64,000 bases of DNA from Campylobacter magnus (GCF_028649595.1 NZ_JAQSLK010000004.1:62001-126000), one strand, 5' to 3'. Numbered from the stretch's first letter, positions 38,176 through 46,433 are shown. The notes: a model not told the origin generated them from the sequence alone. Numbers and translations: made by a program.

Positions 38176-39483
38176 TCACAAAATCACACTAAATATTAAA
38201 GCGCCGATCACCAAAGGTATGTTAAAAAACAAAAATGTTGGCACACAGGTATCATAGATGTGGCTGTGCTGAGAGTCAGCATTTAGCCCAGAAGTTGGTC
38301 CTAAGGTGCTATCGCTTGCTGGGCTGCCAGCATCGCCAAGCGCTGCGGCAATACCAATTAGCAGTATCGTAGCCTCTACGCTAAATCCAAGGCTCTGGCA
38401 AAGTGGTACATAAATCACCGCTAGTATCGGTATAGTCCCAAAGCTAGATCCTATACCCATAGTAACCAGTAGGCCCACGCCAAGCATGATGATAGCCCCG
38501 CCTAGCTTGCCACCAGCAAACAAGCTAGCTATATTTACTAGCTCTTCTATGCCACCAGTGCTTTTTAGCACCGCTGCAAAGCCACCAGCAATTAGTATCA
38601 CAAAGGCTACAAAGCTCATTATAGTAAGGCCTTTTAGCATAACATCATCGATGTGTTTATAGCTAATGCCACCAAAAATAATCATAAAAATAATGCCAAA
38701 AAATCCACCTAGCGCCATAGAATTCGTATAAAGCTGAACGCCCAAAGCCACGGCAAGTCCGCCTAAAATCGCCCATTCTTTAGGGCGCATTTTAAGCTCG
38801 GTTTTATCCTTATGCTCTTGCTGGCTTTGCTTGTCTAGGGCGCGATTTTCATAGACCCTTGGCTTGCGGTAGAAAAAAACTGCTAAAATAAGCCCAACAA
38901 GCATACTAACCCCACCTATCCACATAACAGAGCTAATATCACTAATGCTAACATCCACGCCGTTACTGGCTAAATTGTCCTTTATAATCGTGTGAAAAAT
39001 AAGCCCAAAGCCCACACTAAGACTAACATAAGGTGCCTTTAGCCCAAAGGTTAGCGCGCAAGCAATCGCCCGCCTATCAATTTTAAGCGAGTTAAAAAGT
39101 GCTAGAAGTGGCGGGATAAGCACGGGGATAAAGGCTATGTGAATAGGCACGATATTTTGCGAACAGCACGCCACAGCAGCGATAGCAAAAATGAGCCAAG
39201 TGCGCTTTTTGCTTAGATAGTGGCTGATCTTTGTGATGATGATATCAGCTAGGTTTGAGTGCCAAATAGCAACCGCCAAAGCTCCCAGCAAAATATAGCT
39301 AAGTGCGGTCTCAAGGTTTGCGCTCATGCCAGAAATGAGCGTGCTAGCAGTCTCTTCTATGCTAGCACCGCTAAGCACGCCAGCAAGCAAGGCTGAGGCG
39401 ATGATAGCCAAAATCACATTAAAGCGAAAAAGACAAAGCACACACATAAGCAGCACGCTAAGAACAACAGGATTTGTAAGCAT
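38176..39483 (-). CDS. NhaC-type Na+/H+ antiporter family protein
   Basis: 435 residues with 11-12 membrane helices. SSFGTIPILAVIYVPLCQSLGF and ALGDAGSPASDSTLGPTSGLNADSQHSHIYDTCVPTFLFFNIPL are the discontinuous-helix motifs of the NhaC/ion-transporter superfamily. Some members of this group in campylobacteria are annotated as histidine/proton antiporters, so substrate is uncertain. Monocistronic, with its own -10 box upstream. Confidence 0.85.
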   Translation of the reverse strand: MLTNPVVLSVLLMCVLCLFRFNVILAIIASALLAGVLSGASIEETASTLISGMSANLETALSYILLGALAVAIWHSNLADIIITKISHYLSKKRTWLIFAIAAVACCSQNIVPIHIAFIPVLIPPLLALFNSLKIDRRAIACALTFGLKAPYVSLSVGFGLIFHTIIKDNLASNGVDVSISDISSVMWIGGVSMLVGLILAVFFYRKPRVYENRALDKQSQQEHKDKTELKMRPKEWAILGGLAVALGVQLYTNSMALGGFFGIIFMIIFGGISYKHIDDVMLKGLTIMSFVAFVILIAGGFAAVLKSTGGIEELVNIASLFAGGKLGGAIIMLGVGLLVTMGIGSSFGTIPILAVIYVPLCQSLGFSVEATILLIGIAAALGDAGSPASDSTLGPTSGLNADSQHSHIYDTCVPTFLFFNIPLVIGALIFSVIL

Positions 39484-39514
39484 TTTTGAGCCTTGGTTTG
39501 TAAATTTGCTTGTA

Positions 39515-39520
39515 ATTATA
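39515..39520 (-). promoter_or_regulatory. -10 box for the antiporter gene
   Basis: TATAAT on the minus strand within TGCTATAATTACAAG, 32 bases upstream of the ATG; a palindromic repeat begins directly upstream of it. Confidence 0.6.
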
Positions 39521-39854
39521 GCAGAATTCTAGGAATTCTAGAATTCCGTATAAAATTCCGTAATTCCGTCATTGCGAGGGAGCAAAGCAGATGGAGCAAT
39601 CTCGTTTTAAATTCCGTCATTAAGCAATCTTGTTCAAGGCTTAATAAGTGAGATTGCTTCGCTTCGCTCGCAATGACGGAATTTTAGAATTCCCTAAGAT
39701 AAAAATACCCCCTAACCCCCAAAAAAATTAAAATTCCATATAGAGATCCCCCTAATGACTGCGAGGGCTAAATTCTAGAATTTAGCTTAAAAAGTTCTTT
39801 TTTGCTAAAATGCGGGTTTTGGTTTGAAAAAATAATTTTAAAGAGGATTTTTTT
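39521..39854. repeat. Mixed repeat region opening the accessory island
   Basis: Palindromic GAATTC units (39522-39550), an inverted pair of the TCATTGCGAG element (39567-39606 and 39648-39679), an AATACCCCCTAACCCCC element (39708-39725), a degenerate GATCCCCCTAATGAC element (39748-39762) and TTCTAGAATTT. A TAAAAT -10 box at 39806-39811 and AAAGAGGA ribosome site precede the next gene. Confidence 0.8.
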
Positions 39855-40571
39855 ATGGCTATACTAATTCTTTGGCCTTTTTTCTTGGCTTTTTTGTTTT
39901 TTTTTATTTATTTATATGCTTACATAGTTTATGGCATAATAAAGTTAGATATTAAATTAAAATTTAAAGCAATATTGCTTTTTTGTTTTTTACTTATAAC
40001 CTTAATGATTATTTATGTTTATTCATATGGAGTAATTTTTATTTTTGCCCCTTTAATTATTATGACTATTTTATTATTTAGAGAAAGAAAATATTTTCAA
40101 AGTTATACTAATAAAACAATAATAAAAAAAGTCCTAATTGCTTTTGTTTGTTTTTTAGTATATATTTGGCAGTTTGAGGTTCCTCAAAGGATAATAATCA
40201 ATTTAATAGATAATAAAATAGAAATATTTGATAATAATTATACGGTGCTTGAAAGCAATGATAAATCAAATATAAAATTAAAGCTAGCAGATAATGGAAA
40301 ATTGCCAAATATTTCTTTATTTGAGATTTATTTTAGAAAAGGTGAAATTTATATTTACGATGATATAAATAAAACTATCAATGGGCGAAAAATAGGCGAA
40401 ACAATAACACCTTTTATAGCAGAAAGCACTTTAAATTGTTTTATAAGCAATATAGATAGTGGTGGTAAATGCTCTGCTTTTACACACGAAACAATATATT
40501 ATAAGCTAGATGGAAAAAAGCTTACTAGACGAGAATACCTAAAACAATACCAAAAAGGAGAAAAACAATGA
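39855..40571 (+). CDS. AT-rich integral membrane protein of unknown function
   Basis: About four hydrophobic helices fill residues 1-110, then a polar C-terminal domain of about 125 residues (IEIFDNNYTVLESNDKSN onward) with two cysteines. Codon use is markedly more AT-rich (many TTT, ATA, AAT) than in neighbours, suggesting transfer. No family recognised. It overlaps by ATGA a broken gene whose product resembles the start of a lipase-like effector, so it may be an accessory or immunity protein for that; this is inference from position only. Confidence 0.7.
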   Translation: MAILILWPFFLAFLFFFIYLYAYIVYGIIKLDIKLKFKAILLFCFLLITLMIIYVYSYGVIFIFAPLIIMTILLFRERKYFQSYTNKTIIKKVLIAFVCFLVYIWQFEVPQRIIINLIDNKIEIFDNNYTVLESNDKSNIKLKLADNGKLPNISLFEIYFRKGEIYIYDDINKTINGRKIGETITPFIAESTLNCFISNIDSGGKCSAFTHETIYYKLDGKKLTRREYLKQYQKGEKQ

Positions 40572-40792
40572 ACAATGTTACACTAGAAAATGTTAATGAT
40601 TTTGCTTTTTTAGCAGAAAAGTCTTATAAAGCTGTAAAATCAAGCACTGACCAGGATTATAATCCAAGCAAACATTTACCATAAGATGGAATAATTACAA
40701 ACCCAGCTACAAATTCTAGTTTTGAAGTATATAATCAAGCTGGCAATGATAGCACAGGTTTTAGCGCTACTGTATTTAGAAATATCCCCTAA
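40568..40792 (+). pseudogene. Remnant of a lipase/DUF2974-like effector gene
   Basis: ATG overlaps the preceding stop. The frame reads MNNVTLENVNDFAFLAEKSY for 38 codons, then an in-frame TAA at 40682-40684, then continues openly (DGIITNPATNSSFEVYNQAG, then TGFSATVFRNIP) to a TAA at 40790. The pattern 'AFLAEKSY ... GFSATVF-N' resembles the beginning of class 3 lipase/DUF2974 proteins, which normally exceed 300 residues. The frame runs straight into a stem-loop repeat (CCCCTAAAGGGG), so the 3' part was lost or replaced there. Family match is tentative. Confidence 0.5.
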
Positions 40793-41065
40793 AGGGGCTG
40801 AGGGATGACATAGTACGCCTTGTTTAGCTATGGAATTCTAGAATTCCATAAAAAAAGATACCCCCTAACCCCCAGAAATCTAGAATTCCTAGAACAAATC
40901 TAGAATTTCTAGAGATTGCTTCGGTCGCTTTGCTCCCTCGCAATGACGCAAAGAATTCTAGAATTCCATATAGAGATCCTCGGGTCAAGCTGGGGGATGA
41001 CATAGTAAGGAATTCTAGATTTAGGGAATTCTAGTTTTTACTTTTATGGAATTCTAGAATTCCCT
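40786..41065. repeat. Mixed repeat region
   Basis: An inverted CATCCCTCAGCCCCTTTAGG element (40786-40812), palindromic GAATTC units, AATACCCCCTAACCCCC-like (40857-40873), a GAGATTGCTTCGGTCGC element (40912-40949), another GATCCTCGGGTCAAGCTGGG element (40976-41003) and a closing GGAATTCTAGAATTCCC. No gene. Confidence 0.82.
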
Positions 41066-41832
41066 CTAATCAAAACCCAGCTCATCAAAGCTATTTGTAG
41101 TTTTTTTTAGTACCATTTCGCCGTTTTCTTTTGTGATAAGTGAGATTTTTCCATCTAGTTTAAAAGGGGCTAAAAGCTCTTTACCACCATCACTCCACCA
41201 CGCACAAAAGGCTTTTGCGTCATTTAGCGGTGCGATGCTAGCTAACTCTCTTTTAGCCTTGGCTGCCTCCATCCAGTCATACTCCCACCACTTACTAGCA
41301 TCTAGATCAGCGCATATTTCATCGCTAAAGCGCATTTTTATCACCCTTGCTGGATTGCCTACTGCTATAGCGTAGGCTGGGATGTCTTTTGTGATGACCG
41401 CGCAGCTGCCGATTATCGCGCCATTGCCGATAAAAAGCTCCTTGCTACTAACAGCGCAAACCCCAGCACCTATCCACACACCATGACCGATATTTGTAGT
41501 TTGCGTGGTGATATCTGGCTTGCGCCACGGACTTTTTAGGCTCTCATCAAGTCCTTTTTGGCTAAAGCCATCGAAGTTTTCTAAATACGCCATCATAACG
41601 CTGTTTTTATCGTGGCTTGCCACGCCTAGCATGACATTATGCGCCACGCAGCAGTAGCGACCGATTTTGACTTTTTCTAGGCGGCTTTTACCATTTATCG
41701 AGGTATACCCCCCCCTATCACGCCCATAAGCTCGCTGCCACCCCAAAGATCAAAAGGCTTTTCAAAATAAAAGTTATCTATAGAACAGCTGCCGTGTATA
41801 TTTAGTCCATTTTGGCGGAGAATTTCGGTCAT
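41066..41832 (-). CDS. CatB-like hexapeptide acyltransferase, phase-variable, currently OFF (G8)
   Basis: Start at the ATG at 41832 gives MTEILRQNGLNIHG and on to WGGSELMGVI, then eight G (41708-41715, read as C on the plus strand) throw the frame into an early TAA. With nine G the frame continues as GGGYTSINGKSRLEKVKIGR into a left-handed beta-helix acyltransferase (IGHGVWIGAGVCAVSSKELFIGNG, AVGNPARVIKMRF). The downstream frame alone is open from 41746. Likely O-acetylates a surface glycan sugar; the acceptor is unknown. The C-terminal 70 residues (KWWEYDWMEAAKAKRELA) match the usual family tail. Confidence 0.82.
41708..41715 (-). promoter_or_regulatory. G8 phase-variation tract in the acyltransferase gene
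   Basis: Eight consecutive G on the coding strand at codon 40. Frame analysis: G8 gives premature stop, G9 (or G6, G12) restores a single 256-residue protein. Confidence 0.82.
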
Positions 41833-42220
41833 ATTTATCCTTTTAAAATTAAATTTTATATCCAGTTTATTATAGGGAATTCTAGAATTCCCTAGCCTTG
41901 TGTCATCCTCGGGCTTGACCCGAGGATCTCATTTAAAATTCAGTCATTACAGAAATTCCGTCATTGCGAGGGAGCAAAGCAGAGGGAGCAATCTCGTTCA
42001 AAATTCCGTCTAAACCCCAAGCGAGATTGCTTCGTCTCACTCACTCCTCGCAATGACGGAATTTTAGAGAATTCTAAAATTCTTTTTTAGCTCGCTTTTG
42101 GGCTAGATAAATCTAGCCCAGCTCGCTAGTTTTATGAGGGCTACGCCCTAAACCCTTAGGGGCTGCCGCCCCTAAAACCCCGCTAAAAATCTAGAATTCC
42201 CAAGAGAAAGCCAGCAAAAT
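41833..42220. repeat. Repeat region with CATCCTCGGG, TCATTGCGAG and 101-bp elements
   Basis: In order: palindromic GAATTC units (41876-41893), CATCCTCGGGCTTGACCCGA (41905-41924), an inverted pair of TCATTGCGAG elements (41959-41998 and 42020-42059), GAATTC-like units, the 101-bp element (42088-42188) and a CTAGAATTCCC at 42191. No gene. Confidence 0.85.
42088..42188. repeat. 101-bp structured element, copy 1
   Basis: Contains nested hairpins: GGGCTAGAT-AAATCTAGCCC, AGGGCTACGCCCT and AGGGGCTGCCGCCCCT. A second copy in the same orientation at 43995-44095 differs at five of 101 positions. The two copies flank the DUF2972-like gene. Confidence 0.88.
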
Positions 42221-43788
42221 CTACTTCATCTTTTCTAGCTGCTCTTTGCTAAACTTAGCAAAGGCATAGCTCTTATCATCATTTTTTCTTACTAGTCGAT
42301 ACCTGCTGCCATCATCCCCTCTTTTTTGCCTTTGCCCCTCTAGAATCTGGCAAAACTCTTTATAAAAGCCAAAGCTTTCTAGCACTTTTGGCTCACTCTC
42401 TCTTAAGCGGCGCAAATGCTGAAATAGCAGCCCATCAAACATCTCAGCGCTGTCCTCGTGCCCCCTAAAATACTCTAAAATATCAGCCTCGCTGACAAAT
42501 TTAGCACGCTCTTTTTTGCTTTGTTCTATGATAGCGGCGGCCAAGTCTTTGATATAGAGTTTTACTTTGCTTGCCATGTGGCTAGTAAGCAGAGTGTAGG
42601 CTGTGGCTGGGTCAGTCTCCACTCTAAAAAACTCAGGCAAATCAAAATGCTTTGTTATATCTTTGCGGTTATCATCACTTTTAAAAACCGATGTGAGCCA
42701 AAGCACCATTATATCTTTTTCATCCGCCATTACTGCCTTGCCATCTTTGGCATTTAGCGCAGAGGGATTTAGCATGATAGGTGCAGGCAAGAAGTATTTA
42801 TAGTCGCTAACCCGCTCTTTAAAGAGCCACTCTTGCTCGCTTTTTGGCTCATCAAAGCCAAACTTTGCCGCAAGAGCTCTCATAGTATTAAGCGCATTTT
42901 GCCCCAAAAAGTCTTTGGTCTGCAAGGTGTGAATTTCATCAAGCCTTACAAGCATTCTAGTAAAAATTCCGTCGTGAAAAGCCTGATGAATCTCTCTCAT
43001 CCAAACCTCTACCGCCGCTGGAGTGGGAGCTAGCTCGTGCGTTGCATGCTCTCCATCATGACCGCTTACATACCAAATAAGCTCGCTTAGAGTTTTGCTA
43101 GGTTCGTCATTTAGGCTAAAGCACAGCTGTTTTATGGCTCTGCGCTTAGTCCTTGCTACAAACTCATCGTTAGTATCAAGCTCGCTAAAATCATCCTCGT
43201 CATTCGTGCAACGCTGTAAGGCTAGATTACAAAGCCCTTTAATATTGCTAATAGGATCACGCACGATATTTATAGCGTGCCTTGCAGGCATTAGGCTATA
43301 GAGCTTGTCATTTTGGCTATCAAGTGCCAGGTCGCTTACGATAAGGGCGATTTTTTTGATTTTACCTTTATCTTTGGCGGCTTTTTGCGCTTTTAACTGC
43401 GTAAAAAACTGCTCGTAGATGCGAAAACTCTCTTTTTCGCCCTGCCTGCCTGCTGTGCCGCAATTACACAGCTTTAAAAACGCAGGCACGCCAGAGTGCA
43501 AGCTCACAGCATGCGAGCCAAAAATCATAAAGTCATAAAAAGGTGGCAAAGGTAGGTTTAAGCACCAGCAAAGCTTGATATCGCTGGTTTCGTAGTTTAT
43601 GCTTGCTGGATCTAGTAGTGGCGGATAGGGCAAAGCTGCATAGGTGCTGCTGCCCCCCCCTCGGCGATTTGCTGGAATTTATCGCTTTTAAGCCAAGAGC
43701 TAATTTGTTCTTTAAAGCGTTCTATGATAGCGATATTTTCATCATTTCTCTCAACTTTGCCGATTTGTAAAATTTCTTCTGTTGTCAT
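42221..43788 (-). CDS. DUF2972-like surface-modification protein, phase-variable, currently OFF (G8)
   Basis: Start at the ATG at 43788 reads MTTEEILQIGKVERNDENIA to FQQIAEGGG, then eight G (43653-43660) shift it to a TAG stop. With nine G it continues into YPPLLDPASINYETSDIKLC and a 470-residue body. That opening and the following LPLPPFYDFMIFGSHAVSLH region resemble DUF2972 proteins of Campylobacter, several of which are phase-variable and lie at capsule or flagellar glycan loci. A motif ARHAINIVRDPISNIKGLCN resembles sulfotransferase 3'-PAPS regions (R-DP-). Function is inferred as surface glycan modification. The downstream frame alone is open from 43633. Confidence 0.75.
43653..43660 (-). 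promoter_or_regulatory. G8 phase-variation tract in the DUF2972-like gene
   Basis: Eight G on the coding strand after codon 43. G8 gives a TAG about 14 codons later; G9 joins the N-terminal 43 codons to the long downstream frame. Confidence 0.8.
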
Positions 43789-44206
43789 TTTTTTCTCTTT
43801 TTGTAAAATTTTCTATCCTGTTTTTTACTGCTGCTAGCATAAAAACTAGAATTTTAAACTAGAATTCCTAGGGATTTTATCTTGGAATTTTAAATTCTAT
43901 CCTAGGAATTCTAGAATTCCCCAAAATTCGTCATTGCGAGCGAAGCGAAGCAATCTCTAGGAATTCTAAATTTATCTTTAGGAATTCTAAATTTTAGCTC
44001 GCTTCCCAGCTAGATAAATCTAGCCCAGCTCGCTAGTTTTATAAGGGCTACGCCCTAAACCCTTAGGGGCTGCCGCCCCTAAAACCCCGCTAAAATTCTA
44101 GAATTCCCCAAAATTCCGTCATTAAGCCTTGAACGAGATTGCTTCGGTCGCTTCGCTCCCTCGCAATGACAGGAATTCCCGCAATGACGGAATTCTAGAC
44201 GGAATT
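43789..44206. repeat. Repeat region between the DUF2972-like gene and murB
   Basis: AAACTAGAATTCCTAGG and palindromic units (43858-43920), one TCATTGCGAGCGAAGCGAAG (43930-43949), the second 101-bp element (43995-44095), and TCATTAAGCC...CTCGCAATGACGG inverted copies (44117-44192). murB's TAG stop is part of the last GGAATTCTAG. A promoter for the DUF2972-like gene should lie in 43790-43850 but no clear box is seen. Confidence 0.82.
43995..44095. repeat. 101-bp structured element, copy 2
   Basis: Same orientation as 42088-42188; differences are CCCA for TTGG near the start and A for G in the middle. The hairpins AGGGCTACGCCCT and AGGGGCTGCCGCCCCT are perfectly conserved, whereas the first stem is weakened by the CCCA change. 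Confidence 0.88.
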
Positions 44207-44971
44207 CTAGTTCAAGATTACAACCTCAGTTTCTAGCTCTATACCAAAGCTTTCTTTTACCTTACTTTTGGCTAGATTTATTAGCCAAAAAGCCTCATCA
44301 AAACTACCTTTGCCGTGATTTATAAGAAAATTAGCATGCTTAGCTGAAAGCTCGCAATCGCCTATTTTATAGCCTTTTAAGCCCACAGCTTCTATCAGCC
44401 TGCCAGCACTATCGTTTGGCGGATTTTTAAAAATTGAGCCAAAACTAGCACCTTTTGGCTGATTTTTTCTAGCCTCGTTAAAATCAGCCAAAAGCCCCTC
44501 ATCAAAGCCCTTAACCGCTCTAAAAACAGCCTCAAAAATCACGCCTTTTATATCACTTTTTCGGTAAGCAAAACCGCACTCATCTTTACTAAGAGTAGCA
44601 GAGCTAGTCCGCACTTCAAGCAAGGTATCGCTAATAGAGCGTCCTTTTAGTCCTGCGTTCATTTTGATTAATCCACCAAGGCTGCCAGGCACTGAGGCGC
44701 AGAGCTCAAAGCCCTTTAAATCATGCTTTTTAGCAAAGGCAAAAATATCTCTTGCGTTTGTTTTTGCACCTATTCGCAAAATATCATTATCCAGCTTTAT
44801 ATAATCAAACTTGTCCCCAAGCATTGCTAGGGCTTGTTTTGGTGCGCCAACTAGCAAATTACAAGCCTTGCCGATGATAAAACCATCAAAGTCGCAAACT
44901 TCATTAAGCTCTGCTACTTCAAGCTCTGCGCCGATTTTTACAGAGCTAAACTTGCTAAAATCTACTTTCAT
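44207..44971 (-). CDS. murB: UDP-N-acetylenolpyruvoylglucosamine reductase (MurB)
   Basis: FAD enzyme forming UDP-MurNAc. GKACNLLVGAPKQALAML and RIGAKTNARDIFAFAKKHDLKGFELCASVPGSLGGLIKMNAGLKG give the FAD-binding core; FAYRKSDIKG and QPKGASFGSIFKNPP with the catalytic serine follow; LINHGKGSFDEAFWL closes. 254 aa type IIa-like short form as in campylobacteria. The ATG overlaps the fliQ stop by one base; a GTG one codon earlier is also possible. Stop TAG comes from a repeat. Confidence 0.95.
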   Translation of the reverse strand: MKVDFSKFSSVKIGAELEVAELNEVCDFDGFIIGKACNLLVGAPKQALAMLGDKFDYIKLDNDILRIGAKTNARDIFAFAKKHDLKGFELCASVPGSLGGLIKMNAGLKGRSISDTLLEVRTSSATLSKDECGFAYRKSDIKGVIFEAVFRAVKGFDEGLLADFNEARKNQPKGASFGSIFKNPPNDSAGRLIEAVGLKGYKIGDCELSAKHANFLINHGKGSFDEAFWLINLAKSKVKESFGIELETEVVILN

Positions 44972-45237
44972 CACTGAATAAAGGTGGGAATTCTATTTAG
45001 CACGCCACGAGTAAAATCCATCATTTCATTCATCATCCAAGGCATGAGAAAGATAAGAATAACAACAACAAGCAAAATTTTTGGCACGAAACTTAGCGTC
45101 ATTTCGTTTATCTGCGTGGTGGCTTGAAAAATACTAATAATAAGTCCAGCCACAAGTCCAGCTAAAAGCATAGGCAAAGCTAGCATTAAAGCAATCTTAA
45201 AGGTCTCAACCCCAAGTCCTACTAAATCATTTTGCAT
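44971..45237 (-). CDS. fliQ: Flagellar export apparatus protein FliQ
   Basis: 88 residues, two membrane helices (about 17-40 and 52-72), with LVAGLIISIFQATTQINEMTLSFVPKI, the signature of FliQ/SctS. Component of the flagellar type III export gate. fliQ-murB adjacency is as in C. jejuni. It starts in the stop of the mqnD gene. Confidence 0.96.
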   Translation of the reverse strand: MQNDLVGLGVETFKIALMLALPMLLAGLVAGLIISIFQATTQINEMTLSFVPKILLVVVILIFLMPWMMNEMMDFTRGVLNRIPTFIQ

Positions 45238-46115
45238 TAAGAATTCCTTATATCCAAATACTCGCTAGGCACGAGATAATCGCTAGTTTTTATCTTTTGG
45301 CTATAAAAGCCGTGAGTGTATCCTAGCTCAAAAAACTTATCAAGAGCTTCTATCTGGACCTCGCTAAGCTCTATGCTCTCATCATTTGCGTAGAGTTCTA
45401 AGTATTTTGCTAGGTTTTTATCATCTACTCTTACAACGCCTCTTTCAAGTAGCATAGCACTTAGAGTGTTTTTGTGCGCTCTTGCTAAAATAACAGCTTT
45501 TTTAAGCAGGTTTTGCGTGGCTATTGCGTCATTTAAAGGCAGGCTTCTGCGAATAGCCATGCCACCAAGTGGCAGTGGTAGCTTTTCAGTGCCAGCAAGC
45601 TCGCACCAAATATCCCAAAGCTCACGCTCTACCCTAAGCTCATCGCTAAAGTCCAAAATGCTCTCGTGAATCAGCACGCCAGCATCCACCTGTCCTGATA
45701 AAACTGCCTTTTCAATATCTAAAAAGTTCATATAAACAGCTCTTGCATCAGGATAAGCGATAGAAAAAAGCAGAGCATTACTCGTGTGCTTGCCACTAAG
45801 GGCGACTTTGAAATTGCGCTTTAAAACGGCGTTTTTTTTGACAATTAGCTTTGGTCCATAGCCACGCCCAAAGCTAGTAGCAGTATCAAGCAGGGCATAG
45901 TCGCTAGAAATGTGCGGATAAAGCCCAAAGCTTATGGCACAAACATCATAAATGCCCTTTAAGCACGAAAGATTAAGGCTTTCTATATCATCAGCCTTTG
46001 CGCTAAGCTTTAGTCTCTCATCACTAGCCCAGCCAAAAGCAATAGCCGCATACATAAAAATATCATCAGCATCAGGCGAATGCGCTACGCTAATGTTTTT
46101 ACTAAATTTATTCAA
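45237..46115 (-). CDS. mqnD: 1,4-dihydroxy-6-naphthoate synthase
   Basis: Periplasmic-binding-protein-like enzyme of the futalosine menaquinone pathway used by campylobacteria. SVAHSPDADDIFMYAAIAFGW at the N-terminus is the MqnD variant of SPC-NDTFMF. SFGLYPHISSDYALLDTATSFGRGYGPKLIV and AGVLIHESILDF follow. 292 aa. The related MqnA differs in the N-terminal motif, so MqnD is preferred. Confidence 0.88.
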   Translation of the reverse strand: MNKFSKNISVAHSPDADDIFMYAAIAFGWASDERLKLSAKADDIESLNLSCLKGIYDVCAISFGLYPHISSDYALLDTATSFGRGYGPKLIVKKNAVLKRNFKVALSGKHTSNALLFSIAYPDARAVYMNFLDIEKAVLSGQVDAGVLIHESILDFSDELRVERELWDIWCELAGTEKLPLPLGGMAIRRSLPLNDAIATQNLLKKAVILARAHKNTLSAMLLERGVVRVDDKNLAKYLELYANDESIELSEVQIEALDKFFELGYTHGFYSQKIKTSDYLVPSEYLDIRNS

Positions 46116-46125
46116 AATTTTGCCT

Positions 46126-46254
46126 TTAATGTGCTGTTTTTAAGTCTTTTTTGTCTTTGCCTTTTTCAGCGATAGAAACCCAGTAAGCAAAGCCAACACC
46201 CCAAATCGCTACAACAGTAGCTAGTATAGTAAAAGTATCAAAAGTAAAAGTCAT
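46126..46254 (-). CDS. Small 42-residue membrane protein
   Basis: Reads MTFTFDTFTILATVVAIWGV then GFAYWVSIAEKGKDKKDLKT-AH: one membrane helix with a short lysine-rich cytoplasmic tail. The ATG overlaps the stop of the next upstream gene (ATGA), which supports translation. The composition resembles small subunits such as CcoQ/CcoH-like or cytochrome assembly peptides, but no family can be assigned. Confidence 0.6.
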   Translation of the reverse strand: MTFTFDTFTILATVVAIWGVGFAYWVSIAEKGKDKKDLKTAH

Positions 46255-46433
46255 TTTTCTATCCTTTTTGCTATATAAGAAACTAAGCTTAAAAAAATAC
46301 AGCCGACAATAGCTACATAAACACCGCTTATTTCGTCTTTTTGGTAGTAAAATACCTTTAAAAAACCACCAGCGATGAGAGCCACAGCAACATTTGCCAA
46401 AGCATTAAAAGTAATTTTTTGCCATTCTTTCAT
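46251..46433 (-). CDS. Small two-helix membrane protein
   Basis: 60 residues from the ATG at 46433 (MKEWQKITFNALANVAVALI); an AAAGG ribosome site lies 6 bases upstream, so a longer reading from 46493 is not preferred. Helices at about 8-26 and 36-54. Not recognised. Coupled by ATGA to the 42-residue gene and divergent from recA. Confidence 0.65.
   Translation of the reverse strand: MKEWQKITFNALANVAVALIAGGFLKVFYYQKDEISGVYVAIVGCIFLSLVSYIAKRIEK

Noticed and set aside
43633-43633. TTG start at 43633 for the DUF2972-like gene as a normal intact gene
   Set aside because: No ribosome site precedes it and the conserved region begins at once; the upstream ATG joined through G9 gives a fuller protein.
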